A DNA stretch of 64,000 bases from Candidatus Zymogenaceae bacterium. Lineage in GTDB: Bacteria; Desulfobacterota; Zymogenia; Zymogenales; Zymogenaceae. Made by a program: the position numbers and the translations under genes. The notes beneath the pieces were generated by a model. It worked only from the letters and a program-made list of their open reading frames with translations. It made no database searches and was not told the DNA's origin. This document shows positions 1 to 7,303 of the stretch, in pieces. The number at the start of each line of letters is the position of its first letter. Within the stretch, counting starts at the first letter, position 1. The stretch spans positions 1 to 64,000 of the forward strand of contig JAFGAS010000052.1 of the NCBI GenBank assembly GCA_016933535.1, in the 5' to 3' direction.

Positions 1-11
1 CGATTTAAAAA

Positions 12-50
12 GCAAGAAAAACTACTTTTCTTGCAACGGGGTATTTTTTC
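12..50 (+). terminator. Possible terminator at left edge
   Basis: A nine-base inverted repeat, GCAAGAAAA (12-20) and TTTTCTTGC (26-34), encloses a five-base loop and is followed by a T-run at 44-49. It would end a rightward transcript whose gene lies off the left edge. No coding sequence is visible here to confirm it. Confidence 0.35.
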
Positions 51-93
51 CCCTTGACCCGGTGCCTCTTAATGGGTGACCCCTTTTATCCCC

Positions 94-184
94 TATAGAA
101 ACTAACCAGCGCCCCCGTTCGGGGGCGCTGGTTACATCAGTGCAATAATCTCCGGCCAATCGACCGAGGCGGCTACATCCCGCC
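94..184. repeat. Direct repeat copy 1 (lipoprotein gene tail)
   Basis: About 91 bases match 1511-1601 with roughly four substitutions and no gaps. The unit contains a terminator hairpin and the last codons of a lipoprotein gene read on the minus strand. Copy 2 is the working 3' end of the gene at 1590-1964; copy 1 is attached only to a short coding remnant. Confidence 0.85.
104..133 (-). terminator. Hairpin terminator, copy 1
   Basis: A perfect 13-base stem (104-116 with 121-133) has a GTTC loop. On the minus strand it is followed by a weak T-rich stretch. It lies just downstream of the lipoprotein gene remnant and is the duplicate of the hairpin at 1521-1550. Confidence 0.55.
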
Positions 185-223
185 CACGGCCGCTGCTGCG
201 TCGTTATCGAATAGTGGCAAATC
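173..223 (-). pseudogene. 3' remnant of a lipoprotein gene
   Basis: Read on the minus strand, these bases encode DLPLFDNDAAAAVGGM and a TAG stop. This closely resembles the last residues (LMTLYDDAVSAVGGM) of the lipoprotein at 1590-1964. The frame hits a TAA stop shortly upstream and no start or lipobox can be found, so only the tail of a paralog remains. It sits directly upstream of a duplicated terminator hairpin. Confidence 0.7.
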
Positions 224-338
224 TCGTCTCGGGTAATGACGTATGGTTTAAGGTATTCATCGAGTAATAGAAAACGAGTCAAGAGTAGACGTGACTCCTC
301 GTTGCCGTCATTTTCATTATTAGAATAAATAGCCTGTT

Positions 339-1307
339 TTATTTATCCGTCCTGCTCAATTTCCCGGATTCGTACCTTATTTTAACTTGCCCGCCGCCTT
401 TCCGGCTTGTGATGGTGATATAATTTCTGCCGCCGCCCATAAAGTAAAAGGAATTGCTGTTAGCTTTATTTAGTACATAATCATCCAAATAGTTATTGTA
501 ATCGTCTCGTAATTCGATTGATAGGGTCATTATACTGTGGTCATAATCGGCATAGAAAAAGTCCCCGCCTGTATTCTCAAATTCATATAAGAGCGTTACT
601 TTTTCTCCTTTGGAAATTGTAAACGCAAGCTCATTCAGTTTCGGCTCTTCCTTCCCCTTGATGACCAGCATATGGAATGCGTATGTGCCGTCACTGTTAT
701 CCCACTGCCAGCGATCAAAAAAATCCTTTGAGGAAAATATCCTGCCCGTTTCCGGTCCTCTATACGGATCGAGCACTCGTATTTCGTCCTTTTCAGTGTC
801 GTATCCCACAACCAGAACAAAAGAACAGAAATCATCGATTAATTCTTCCGGATTTTCCGTCCAGGAAATAACGACTGGATAGCCTTTTGAAATAAAATAT
901 TCTATTGAACGTAAGTATTGTTCTCTTTCCTTGTTTGAACGAATGTCCCATATCCAATAGGTCTCGGTAAGTATGCCAAGATTTAACGAGGCGACGTATA
1001 AGTCTCGTGAATTACAGCCGGTCGTGATATTATGCTCCGCAGCTTTATTTATCTCTTCCTGGCTCATTTCTATTCCAAGAGCGCCTAAACCCATTACAAA
1101 GCAGGCTTCACCACCGGCGCATCCCTCGTAATTGAGATACTTGCTGTAGTTGGGATCCACCTTCTCATATTCCGTTGTAATACTTGCCTTTGTCGGGATA
1201 TTTGCATTTTCCGGCAACGACAGGCTTGTCTTTACTTCCCCGTATGTGGGTAGTACGAACATCAAAGAGAGTAAAAAGTAAATAGAAATGAGAAAGAACT
1301 TTTTCAT
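339..1307 (-). CDS. Secreted C39-peptidase-like protein, probably inactive
   Basis: A 322-residue protein. The start at 1307 is chosen because GGAGGG lies seven bases upstream and the product then opens with MKK plus a hydrophobic signal peptide (to about residue 23); a longer frame to 1403 lacks a ribosome site. Residues 60-184 look like a C39/papain-like cysteine peptidase fold: a Cys-rich opening (C63, C69) followed by an MGLGALG helix, then FVLVVGYD and VLDPYRG. The usual catalytic His before VLVVGYD is Ser162, so it may bind peptide rather than cut it. The C-terminal 130 residues look like an all-beta domain I do not recognise. The gene is lower in GC than its neighbours and stands alone with its own promoter, suggesting an accessory gene. 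Confidence 0.7.
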   Translation of the reverse strand: MKKFFLISIYFLLSLMFVLPTYGEVKTSLSLPENANIPTKASITTEYEKVDPNYSKYLNYEGCAGGEACFVMGLGALGIEMSQEEINKAAEHNITTGCNSRDLYVASLNLGILTETYWIWDIRSNKEREQYLRSIEYFISKGYPVVISWTENPEELIDDFCSFVLVVGYDTEKDEIRVLDPYRGPETGRIFSSKDFFDRWQWDNSDGTYAFHMLVIKGKEEPKLNELAFTISKGEKVTLLYEFENTGGDFFYADYDHSIMTLSIELRDDYNNYLDDYVLNKANSNSFYFMGGGRNYITITSRKGGGQVKIRYESGKLSRTDK

Positions 1308-1338
1308 TATTGCCCTCCGTCTTATACCTTTTGATATA

Positions 1339-1367
1339 AAAATACTTGTTCGTGTATGAGATGTCAA
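1339..1367 (-). promoter_or_regulatory. Sigma-70-like promoter for the C39-like gene
   Basis: On the minus strand TTGACA (1362-1367), a 17-base spacer and TATTTT (1339-1344) lie about 30 bases before the start codon at 1307. The -35 box is perfect; the -10 box is weaker but lies in a T/A-rich stretch. Confidence 0.55.
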
Positions 1368-1456
1368 ATAAATATTTTTGCCATATACGCCCGAAAAAAG
1401 CATTGTTGTTAGGAATTATGGGGACCCACTTTAGTACGGGTTTTGCGGGATTTGTT

Positions 1457-1495
1457 GGGGATTGCCACGGGCCCTTCGGGCCCTCGCAATGACAG
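1457..1495. repeat. REP-like palindrome, family GTCATTGCGAG/GGCAATCCC
   Basis: The element reads GGGGATTGCCAC, then the palindrome GGGCCCTTCGGGCCC, then TCGCAATGAC. The same outer parts with a similar or different core recur at 3366-3437, 3484-3523 and 32282-32320, always between genes. This is the behaviour of dispersed REP elements. No mobilising transposase is in the window. Confidence 0.7.
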
Positions 1496-1510
1496 GAAAT
1501 CCGCGAAGTT

Positions 1511-1601
1511 TATAGAAACTAACCAGCGCCCCCGTTCGGGGGCGCCGGTTACATCAGTGCAATAATCTCCGGTCAATCGGCCGAGCCGGCTACATCCCGC
1601 C
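1511..1601. repeat. Direct repeat copy 2 (lipoprotein gene tail)
   Basis: This is the in-place copy of the 91-base repeat whose partner is at 94-184. It covers the terminator and the last codons of the lipoprotein gene. The two copies flank the C39-like gene. Confidence 0.85.
1521..1550 (-). terminator. Terminator of the lipoprotein gene
   Basis: A 13-base stem with a four-base loop lies 40 bases past the TAG at 1590-1592. Compared with copy 1 a single base change turns an A-T pair into a G-U wobble in the minus-strand RNA; in the plus-strand RNA the same change would be an A-C mismatch. This supports the minus strand as the structured transcript. Confidence 0.65.
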
Positions 1602-1964
1602 TACCGCGCTTACCGCGTCATCGTAGAGCGTCATGAGGTCGGCCAGTATCGTCTTGAGCTCTGCCATCAGGCCCGTCCACTTGGCCGCTTCGGCGCCTTT
1701 GAGCTCCTCGAGCTTGACCTTGCCTTCGTCCATCTTCGCCTTGACCGCGTCGATCTTGGCCATAGCCTCTTCCTTGGCCGGGCTGGGCAGTGCTTCGGCC
1801 TTCATGGCCAGGTCGTCGATCTTGGCAGTGTAGTCGTCAATCGTGGCCGTGGTATCCGCGATGAATTTGTCTTTTACCGCGGCCGCCTTTTCGCACCCGG
1901 GCAAAAACGCCACCGCAAGAACCGCCACAAAGGCCAAAACGAGCAACAGTTTTACAGATTTCAT
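1590..1964 (-). CDS. Small helical lipoprotein
   Basis: A 124-residue protein starting at 1964, where GGGAGGA precedes the ATG; a longer frame exists but has no ribosome site. Residues 1-23 form a signal sequence ending in the lipobox LPGC, so Cys24 would be lipidated after signal peptidase II cleavage. The mature part is rich in Ala, Lys, Glu and Asp and looks wholly alpha-helical, probably coiled coil. It resembles no family I can name with confidence. It has its own promoter and terminator, so it is a single-gene unit. The 3' end is duplicated at 94-223, showing a second copy once existed. Confidence 0.75.
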   Translation of the reverse strand: MKSVKLLLVLAFVAVLAVAFLPGCEKAAAVKDKFIADTTATIDDYTAKIDDLAMKAEALPSPAKEEAMAKIDAVKAKMDEGKVKLEELKGAEAAKWTGLMAELKTILADLMTLYDDAVSAVGGM

Positions 1965-1998
1965 TGTTTTCCTCCCCATTGGGTATAAAGGACAATAA

Positions 1999-2027
1999 AC
2001 TATATCATAAATGATCGCCGATGTAAA
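1999..2027 (-). promoter_or_regulatory. Promoter of the lipoprotein gene
   Basis: On the minus strand TTTACA (2022-2027), 17 bases, then TATAGT (1999-2004). The -10 box lies about 35 bases before the start codon. Confidence 0.6.
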
Positions 2028-2104
2028 GCCCCCCAAAAAGACCCCGTTTGGCCCGCACAGCCGCCGCATCCGGCGTATTTTCGCGCCTGCTCCCAAAAAA
2101 ATCC

Positions 2105-2133
2105 TTGACATACTCTCCAACCCCTGTTATATA
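2105..2133 (+). promoter_or_regulatory. Promoter of the first nitronate monooxygenase gene
   Basis: TTGACA (2105-2110), a 17-base spacer and TATATA (2128-2133) on the plus strand, about 100 bases before the ATG at 2238. It is back to back with the lipoprotein promoter. Confidence 0.6.
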
Positions 2134-2237
2134 CTTAAAGCATGAAGTCATACTTTAAGCTTTTCATTTGAGGTTTGGGGGAGTTCGCAAACGTGTATTG
2201 CATCGGACGCCCCCCTGAATCACCCACCGGAGGCGCT

Positions 2238-3218
2238 ATGATAAAGACCCGTATCACCGAAATGTTCAACATCAAGTACCCCATCCTCATGGGAGGGATG
2301 CACTGGGTGTCGTTTGCCGAGATGGTCGCGGCGATGGCAAACGCCGGCGGCATGGGCTTTTTGCCGTCGGCCTCGTTTGAATCCACCGAGGCCCTGCACA
2401 AAGAGGTCAAGCGGGCGAAAGACCTGACCGACGGGCCCTTCGGCATCAACATCTCGATGCTGCCGGACGTATCGCCCGGCGAGCAAACCATGGAGATCAT
2501 CCGCATGGGCATCGAGGAAAAGGTCGCGGCGTTCGAGACGGCCGGCCGCTCGCCCGAGCCCTTTATACCGCTGGTCAAGGCCGCGGGCGTCCCCCTTGTC
2601 CACAAGATCACGCAGGTCCGCTTTGCCAAGAAGGCCCAGTCCGTCGGGGCCGACGCCGTGGTCATCGTGGGGTTCGAGGGCGGGGGGCACCTGGGCATGG
2701 CCGACGTCACCTCCACCATCCTCATCAACAAGGCCTCGCGCACGCTTACGGTCCCGGTGATCGCCGCCGGCGGCATCGTGGACGGCCGGGGGCTCTTGGC
2801 GGCGCTGGCCCTGGGGGCCGACGGCGTCTTGATGGGGACCCGGTTTCTGGCCTCGGCCGAGACGCCGATCCATAAAAACTTCAAGGACTGGATCGTCAAC
2901 GCCACCGAAAACGACACGGCGGTGGTCATGCGCTCCATCAAAAACCCGATGCGCGTCATGAACAACGCCACGGCAAAGACCGTGGGCGAGATCGAGGCGC
3001 GGGGAACGACGCTGGAAGAGATCCTCACCTATGCCGCGGGCAAGTTCGGCAAGGAGGCCTATAACAGCGGCGACGTGGATATGGGGATCATCTCGGTCAG
3101 CGAGGGGATCGGCGTCATCGACGACATCAAGACGGTCAAGGAAATCATGACGGACATTGTCAACGAGGCCGAGACGGCCCTGGCGCGAATCAGGACCATC
3201 ATGGGGGATGGGAAATGA
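2238..3218 (+). CDS. Nitronate monooxygenase / 2-nitropropane dioxygenase family FMN protein
   Basis: A 326-residue TIM-barrel flavoprotein. The ATG at 2238 has GGAGG five bases upstream. Visible family signatures are the N-terminal PILMGGM strand, GFEGGGHLG with His151 (the usual catalytic His of the family), and the phosphate-binding part VIAAGGIVDGRG (175-186) followed by GADGVLMGTRF. Family members oxidise alkyl nitronates with FMN, or act as FabK-type enoyl-ACP reductases; sequence alone does not settle which. It is about as long as its paralog at 3633-4622, and a third relative (FabK) is at 44027-44980. It appears to be a single-gene transcript followed by a long intergenic stretch of repeats. 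Confidence 0.85.
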   Translation: MIKTRITEMFNIKYPILMGGMHWVSFAEMVAAMANAGGMGFLPSASFESTEALHKEVKRAKDLTDGPFGINISMLPDVSPGEQTMEIIRMGIEEKVAAFETAGRSPEPFIPLVKAAGVPLVHKITQVRFAKKAQSVGADAVVIVGFEGGGHLGMADVTSTILINKASRTLTVPVIAAGGIVDGRGLLAALALGADGVLMGTRFLASAETPIHKNFKDWIVNATENDTAVVMRSIKNPMRVMNNATAKTVGEIEARGTTLEEILTYAAGKFGKEAYNSGDVDMGIISVSEGIGVIDDIKTVKEIMTDIVNEAETALARIRTIMGDGK

Positions 3219-3310
3219 CAGCCCTTCGCATATCCGACTTTATTGTGAGAAGGAATTAGGTTAGGAATATATACATTCTTTGCCCTTGACGGGGCTCCCA
3301 CAAAGAGTCA

Positions 3311-3347
3311 CCCCGCGAAGCAGGCTTCGCGGGGGCCCCAACGGTGA
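3311..3347 (+). repeat. CAGG-loop hairpin repeat, copy 1
   Basis: A perfect ten-base stem, CCCCGCGAAG and CTTCGCGGGG, closes a CAGG loop and is followed by GGCCCCAACGGTGAGAG. Copies 2 and 3 are at 4629-4673 and 4779-4820, with the same loop, a closing C4/G4 clamp and a similar purine-rich tail. Confidence 0.75.
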
Positions 3348-3365
3348 GAGGACAAGCTATAGTCG

Positions 3366-3437
3366 GTCATTGCCAGGAGCGTCTCCGGCGAAGCCGCGAG
3401 GAGCGATAGCGACGTGGCGGGACATGGCAATCTCCCT
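3366..3437. repeat. REP-like palindrome, long form
   Basis: It begins GTCATTGCCAGGAGCG, ends GACATGGCAATCTCCCT and has a longer GC-rich centre. The outer ends match the REP-like elements at 1457, 3484 and 32282, with the central part replaced. Confidence 0.55.
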
Positions 3438-3483
3438 CCTACGGGAGAGGAACACCGATTGGTCCGGGGATCTCCATGATAGT

Positions 3484-3523
3484 CAGGGGATCGCCACGGG
3501 CCCTTCGGGCCCTCGCGATGACG
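3484..3523. repeat. REP-like palindrome
   Basis: It reads CAGGGGATCGCCAC, the palindrome GGGCCCTTCGGGCCC, then TCGCGATGACG, nearly identical to 1457-1495. The paired changes ATTGCC to ATCGCC and GCAAT to GCGAT keep the outer stem paired. Confidence 0.7.
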
Positions 3524-3632
3524 TTATACCGGAGATCGGGATATCTGTTTAACGGAATAGAATGAATACATACGTTACTTTTTACCGGCTCCCGAAAAGG
3601 GCGATCTTCGGGGGTGTCAACAGGAGGCATTC

Positions 3633-4622
3633 ATGATCAAGACGGCGATTACCGAGATGTTCGGCGTAAAGTATCCCATCATCTGCGGGGCCATGATGTG
3701 GCTCTCCATTCCGCCGCTCGCCGGTGCGATATCCAAGGCCGGCGGCCTGGGCAACCTCACCGCGGGCAACTACGAGACCGAACAGGAGTTCCGAAACGCC
3801 ATCAAGGAAGTCCGCAAAATCACCGACAAGCCCTTCATGGTGGGCATCACCATCCTTCCGTCGCTTCGGATCACCCCCGAGCACCACGCGATGTACGTGA
3901 AGGTATGCGCCGAGGAGCGGGTGGCCGGCGTGGAGATCTCCGGCGCTCCCCTGGACAAGGGGCTGGGGATGGACGCCGTCGAGATGCTCAAGAAGGCCAA
4001 CGTCAAGATGTTCCAGAAGGTGGGGGCCGTCCGGCACGCCGTACACGCCGAGAAGGTGGGATACGACGGCATCTACGCCGCGGGCATCGAGGAGGGGGGC
4101 CACCCGCTTAGCGATGACGTGAGCACGATGGTGCTGACCCCCCGTATCGCCGAGACGGTAAATATCCCGGTGGTGACCGTCGGCGGCGTTGCCGACGGCA
4201 GGGGGCTTGCCGCGGCGATCGTCCTGGGGGCCCACGGCGTCATGATGGGCAGCCGCTTTGTCTCCACGAAGGAATGCCCGTGCCACGACAACATCAAAGA
4301 AGAGCTGGTCCGTCGCCAGGAGATGGATACGACCATCTTCGGACGGTCCATCGGCCTGCAGGGCAGGGCGCTGATGAGCGACGTCATCCGCGACGTGATC
4401 GCTATCGAGGAAAAGGGCGGCAAGCTCGAAGACCTCATCCCGCTGATCTCGGGCCTCAGAATCAAGCAGGCCTGGGAGACCGGCGACGTCAACTACGCGC
4501 CGCTGATGGTGGGCCAGTCCATCGGGCTCATCAAGAAGGTCCTGAGCGTTAAGGAAATGATGGAATCGATGGTCAAAGACGCCGAGGATATCCTCGCCGC
4601 AAGGAACAAGATGGTATGTTAA
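3633..4622 (+). CDS. Nitronate monooxygenase family FMN protein, second paralog
   Basis: A 329-residue paralog of the protein at 2238-3218. AGGAGG at 3622-3627 sets the ATG at 3633. The same landmarks are visible: PIICGAM near residue 20, AAGIEEGGHPLS with His157, and VVTVGGVADGRGLAAA before GAHGVMMGSRF. Compared with the first copy the central region differs a lot, so the two probably act on different substrates. Both start MIKT(A/R)ITEMF and are co-oriented, so they look like an old tandem duplication separated by 414 bases of repeats. Downstream is the hairpin-dense region 4623-4931. Confidence 0.85.
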   Translation: MIKTAITEMFGVKYPIICGAMMWLSIPPLAGAISKAGGLGNLTAGNYETEQEFRNAIKEVRKITDKPFMVGITILPSLRITPEHHAMYVKVCAEERVAGVEISGAPLDKGLGMDAVEMLKKANVKMFQKVGAVRHAVHAEKVGYDGIYAAGIEEGGHPLSDDVSTMVLTPRIAETVNIPVVTVGGVADGRGLAAAIVLGAHGVMMGSRFVSTKECPCHDNIKEELVRRQEMDTTIFGRSIGLQGRALMSDVIRDVIAIEEKGGKLEDLIPLISGLRIKQAWETGDVNYAPLMVGQSIGLIKKVLSVKEMMESMVKDAEDILAARNKMVC

Positions 4623-4628
4623 AAATCA

Positions 4629-4673
4629 CCCCACGAAGCAGGCTTCGTGGGGGCCCCGACAGGAGCGAAGGGA
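4629..4673 (+). repeat. CAGG-loop hairpin repeat, copy 2
   Basis: The stem CCCCACGAAG / CTTCGTGGGG closes a CAGG loop and is followed by GGCCCCGACAGGAGCGAAGG. The G-to-A change in one arm (relative to copy 1) is matched by C-to-T in the other, a compensatory pair that argues for selection on structure. Confidence 0.75.
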
Positions 4674-4778
4674 AGACTAACACGACACGGGCTTAGCATC
4701 CGTATGGACACGACTTGTCGTGTCCGAATTCAAATAACAAAAGCGGGTATTGGAAAACCAATACGCGCTTACTTGTCG

Positions 4779-4820
4779 CCCCAAAGGCAGGCCGTTTGGG
4801 GGGCCCGACAGGAGAGGGAA
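4779..4820 (+). repeat. CAGG-loop hairpin repeat, copy 3
   Basis: CCCCAAAGG and CCGTTTGGGG pair with one bulged G around a CAGG loop, followed by GGCCCGACAGGAGAGGGAA. Stem bases differ from copies 1 and 2 but pairing, loop and the GACAGGAG tail are kept. Confidence 0.7.
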
Positions 4821-4931
4821 AAGGTAAAGACAGTCCTTCGGTATGACGGGCCGAAACTCCGTGATCCGGGAGGTTGTCCGTTTAAGCCCGGCGCGGATAT
4901 TCGAAACAATCAATGACCTTTTTTTTTGGGG

Positions 4932-4962
4932 GGGGGGAACGTTACCGTTCCCCCCTTTTTGT
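4932..4962 (+). terminator. Strong factor-independent terminator
   Basis: GGGGGGAACG (4932-4941), loop TTAC, CGTTCCCCCC (4946-4955), then TTTTT. The T-run follows on the plus strand, so it ends rightward transcription from the gene at 3633 or from the structured region. Confidence 0.8.
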
Positions 4963-5007
4963 TGTACGGGCGGGATTGTGTGTCCGGCAGGTAACCCGCC
5001 GGGGCCG

Positions 5008-5517
5008 TTACGTAAACGTCGCCGTGAACTCGCAGGTCTCGTCGGCGTTGGGTCGCAGGCGGCCGTGGGTGACCGTCACCTTCGGCCCGATCTTGCTGAA
5101 ATAGAGCTCGTGAATCCTCGTGCAGCCGTGGATACACGAGACCTTTGCGGGCTTGCCGTCCACGGCCAGGTAGTCGTCGTAGTTGAGCATGACCAGGGAA
5201 TTCCAGTTCGGGCACTGAGAATACTCCCATTTCAGGGCGTCGGCGGTCTGGCCACGGTAGTCCACCGCATAGCCGTTTATCTTGGTCATCTGGTCGAGGA
5301 TATGCTTGGCCTGGGCCACGGGCGGCCCCTCGGGCGCGAACAGCATATAGAGGATGTCCACGGCCGGCGGCAGCATCGTATTCCACATTTCGAGCTCAAG
5401 TTCGATGATCTTTTCCGGTCCGAGCCTCTTGTAGGCGTACCACGACCAGCCGTTTCCGATGTTGTAGAGCATCTGAAGCCGAATGGCCTGGGCCTCTTCG
5501 TTCGTCAGGTCTCTCAT
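5008..5517 (-). CDS. Conserved hypothetical protein, ATC-hydrolase/DUF6125-like
   Basis: A 169-residue soluble protein; the ATG at 5517 follows GGGGGAGAGAC. It opens with DLTNEEAQAIRLQMLYNIG, then a helical region rich in Trp and Tyr, and a C-terminal half with Cys residues in SQCPNW and SCIHGCTR. The overall look recalls the L-2-amino-thiazoline-4-carboxylate hydrolase and DUF6125 groups, but the match is from memory and weak. It lies about 110 bases downstream of the acyl-CoA ligase and reads the same way, so it may be the last gene of that transcript. Confidence 0.5.
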   Translation of the reverse strand: MRDLTNEEAQAIRLQMLYNIGNGWSWYAYKRLGPEKIIELELEMWNTMLPPAVDILYMLFAPEGPPVAQAKHILDQMTKINGYAVDYRGQTADALKWEYSQCPNWNSLVMLNYDDYLAVDGKPAKVSCIHGCTRIHELYFSKIGPKVTVTHGRLRPNADETCEFTATFT

Positions 5518-5629
5518 GTCTCTCCCCCCCGATCGTCTCACGCCTTCTCTGACGCGAGACGGCACGTGGAAAATAAAAAGGCGGACATCCGCCGTCGGAT
5601 GCCCGCCGTGGTAACGGGGTCCAGGCCGA

Positions 5630-7303
5630 TCAGGCCTTCTTGTTCTTCTTGTCCTCCCGGTCGCGCAGCTCCCTCCTCAGGACCTTGCCTACGGCGGTTT
5701 TGGGGAGCTCGTCGATGAACTCGACGACCCGCGGCACCTTGTAGGCGGCCAGGTTCTGCTTGCAGAAGGCGACAACGTCGGCTTCCGTGAGGGTTTCGCC
5801 CGGCTTGACGACACAAAAAGCCTTGACCGTCTCCCCCCGGTAGGGATCGTTCACGCCGACGGTGCAGGCCTCCAGGATCTTGGGGTGGGAAAAGAGGATG
5901 TTATCCACCTCGATGGGGTAGATGTTGTAGCCGGCGGCTATGATCATATCCTTCTTCCGGTCGACGACCGAAAGATACCCGTCCTCGTCGAAGACGCCGA
6001 TGTCGCCGGTCAGGTACCAGCCGTCCTTGAGGACCTTGGCCGTCTCTTCCGGCTTTTTGTAGTAGCCCATCATAATTTGGGGGCCCTTGATGGCGATCTC
6101 ACCGGCCTCTCCCTGCTTCTTCTCCTTGGTATAGTCGTCGGCGTCCACGATCTTAATGTCGGTGTCAGGCACGGGAATGCCCACGGTGCCCGGCTTGATC
6201 GTCCCGCCCCAGGGGGTGACGGTGGCGATGGGGGTGGTCTCGGTGGAGCCGTAGACCTCGCAGATAGTCGCCCCGGTCAGATCCTTGAGGTCGCGGATAG
6301 TATCGGCGGCCAGCGGCGCCGCGCCCGAGAAAAATCCCTTGACGAACTTGAGGTTCATCTTGCGGAACTCCGGGTCGGCCAAAAGCCCCACGAAAATCGT
6401 CGGGGCGCCGGGGATGAACGTGGGTTTGTATTTCTTGACCAGGTCGATGATCGCCTTGGGCTCGGGCCGTGGGATAATCAGGTGCTCGAAAGCCTTCCAG
6501 GTGATGAAATTCTGGATCGCCGTGTATCCGGCGGAGTGAAAGATCGGAAACGTCCCCACGAGGCGCTCTTTGGCATCTTCCAGGTCGGTGAACCAGGAGC
6601 AGAACTGCTGGACGTTGGAGCTGATGTTCTTGTGGGAGAGCATGACGCCCTTGGCGACGCCGGTGGTCCCGCCGGTGTAGATGAGCGTGGAAAGCTCTTC
6701 CCATTTTCCCTTTTCGGGGACCGGGGTGGTGCCGTATTTGCCGATGAGGTCCTCAAAAAGCAGGAGGGCGTCGGTGGTCTCGAGGTTTTTCACCATCGCC
6801 TTTTTGACCAGGGGGAAGAGCTGCTTTTTCGGGAACGGCAGGTAACTGTGGATGTGGCAGCCGATGATCTTTTCGAGTTTCGTGCCCGCCAGGATTTTCT
6901 GTATCCGGGGTACCAGAAGTGTCAGCGTGATGATGATCTTGGCGTCCGAGTCATTGAGCTGATACTCGAGCTCCCGCTCGGTATAGAGCGGGTTGTTCTG
7001 GACCGCCACGGCCCCGATGCGCAGGATCGCAAAGTTGCTGATGAGCGTCTGGGGAAGGTTCGGGAGGCAAACGGCCACCTTGTCGCCCTTCTTGACACCG
7101 AGGTCCATGAGGACCCTGGCGAATTGGTTGACCATTCCGTCAAGCTGTTTGTAGGTGATTTTGTTCCCCATGTAGTTCAGGGCGGTATTATTGGGGAAAT
7201 TCTTGGCCGATCGGGTCAGGGCCTCGGTTATCAGTGTCTTTTCATAATCGATGGTTTTGGGGACGCCTGGGGCATAAGATTTGTACCAGAGCTTTTCTTT
7301 CAT
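5630..7303 (-). CDS. fadD: Long-chain acyl-CoA ligase (AMP-forming)
   Basis: A 557-residue ANL-superfamily enzyme that adenylates a fatty or aromatic acid and transfers it to CoA. Landmarks: the phosphate loop YTGGTTGVAKG (209-219), YGSTETTP in the middle, GWYLTGDIG and the hinge DRKKDMIIAAGYNIYP, and the C-terminal lysine in PKTAVGKVLRRELR. GGGAGGA precedes the ATG at 7303. Length and motif order fit FadD-type ligases. It has its own promoter at 7450-7478, while the gene upstream (pepA) ends 210 bases away. The substrate chain length cannot be read from sequence. Confidence 0.88.
   Translation of the reverse strand: MKEKLWYKSYAPGVPKTIDYEKTLITEALTRSAKNFPNNTALNYMGNKITYKQLDGMVNQFARVLMDLGVKKGDKVAVCLPNLPQTLISNFAILRIGAVAVQNNPLYTERELEYQLNDSDAKIIITLTLLVPRIQKILAGTKLEKIIGCHIHSYLPFPKKQLFPLVKKAMVKNLETTDALLLFEDLIGKYGTTPVPEKGKWEELSTLIYTGGTTGVAKGVMLSHKNISSNVQQFCSWFTDLEDAKERLVGTFPIFHSAGYTAIQNFITWKAFEHLIIPRPEPKAIIDLVKKYKPTFIPGAPTIFVGLLADPEFRKMNLKFVKGFFSGAAPLAADTIRDLKDLTGATICEVYGSTETTPIATVTPWGGTIKPGTVGIPVPDTDIKIVDADDYTKEKKQGEAGEIAIKGPQIMMGYYKKPEETAKVLKDGWYLTGDIGVFDEDGYLSVVDRKKDMIIAAGYNIYPIEVDNILFSHPKILEACTVGVNDPYRGETVKAFCVVKPGETLTEADVVAFCKQNLAAYKVPRVVEFIDELPKTAVGKVLRRELRDREDKKNKKA

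Larger units (their letters stand above)
3219..3632. other. Intergenic region with three palindromic repeats
   Basis: There is no credible gene here. It holds a CAGG-loop hairpin (3311-3334) and two REP-like palindromes (3366-3437 and 3484-3523), listed separately. The short open frames lack ribosome sites and cross the palindromes. Confidence 0.7.
4623..4931 (+). other. Hairpin-dense intergenic region, candidate structured RNA
   Basis: No gene is seen. Four strong hairpins follow each other: 4629-4652 (ten pairs, CAGG loop), 4706-4725 (GGACACGAC / GTCGTGTCC, TT loop), 4741-4770 (12 of 13 pairs, AAAA loop) and 4779-4804 (CAGG loop again). A factor-independent terminator follows at 4932-4960. 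Hairpins of this quality ending at a terminator suggest a noncoding RNA or a structured 3' UTR of the gene at 3633. No promoter of its own was recognised. Confidence 0.5.

Noticed and set aside
22-282. An 86-codon open frame on the minus strand at the left edge
   Set aside because: It crosses the duplicated terminator hairpin and the lipoprotein-gene remnant in another frame, has no ribosome site and no recognisable sequence.
3280-3552. A 90-codon open frame between the two nitronate-monooxygenase genes
   Set aside because: It runs straight through the hairpin and REP-like palindromes and is Arg/Gly/Pro rich, the usual product of GC-rich noncoding DNA.
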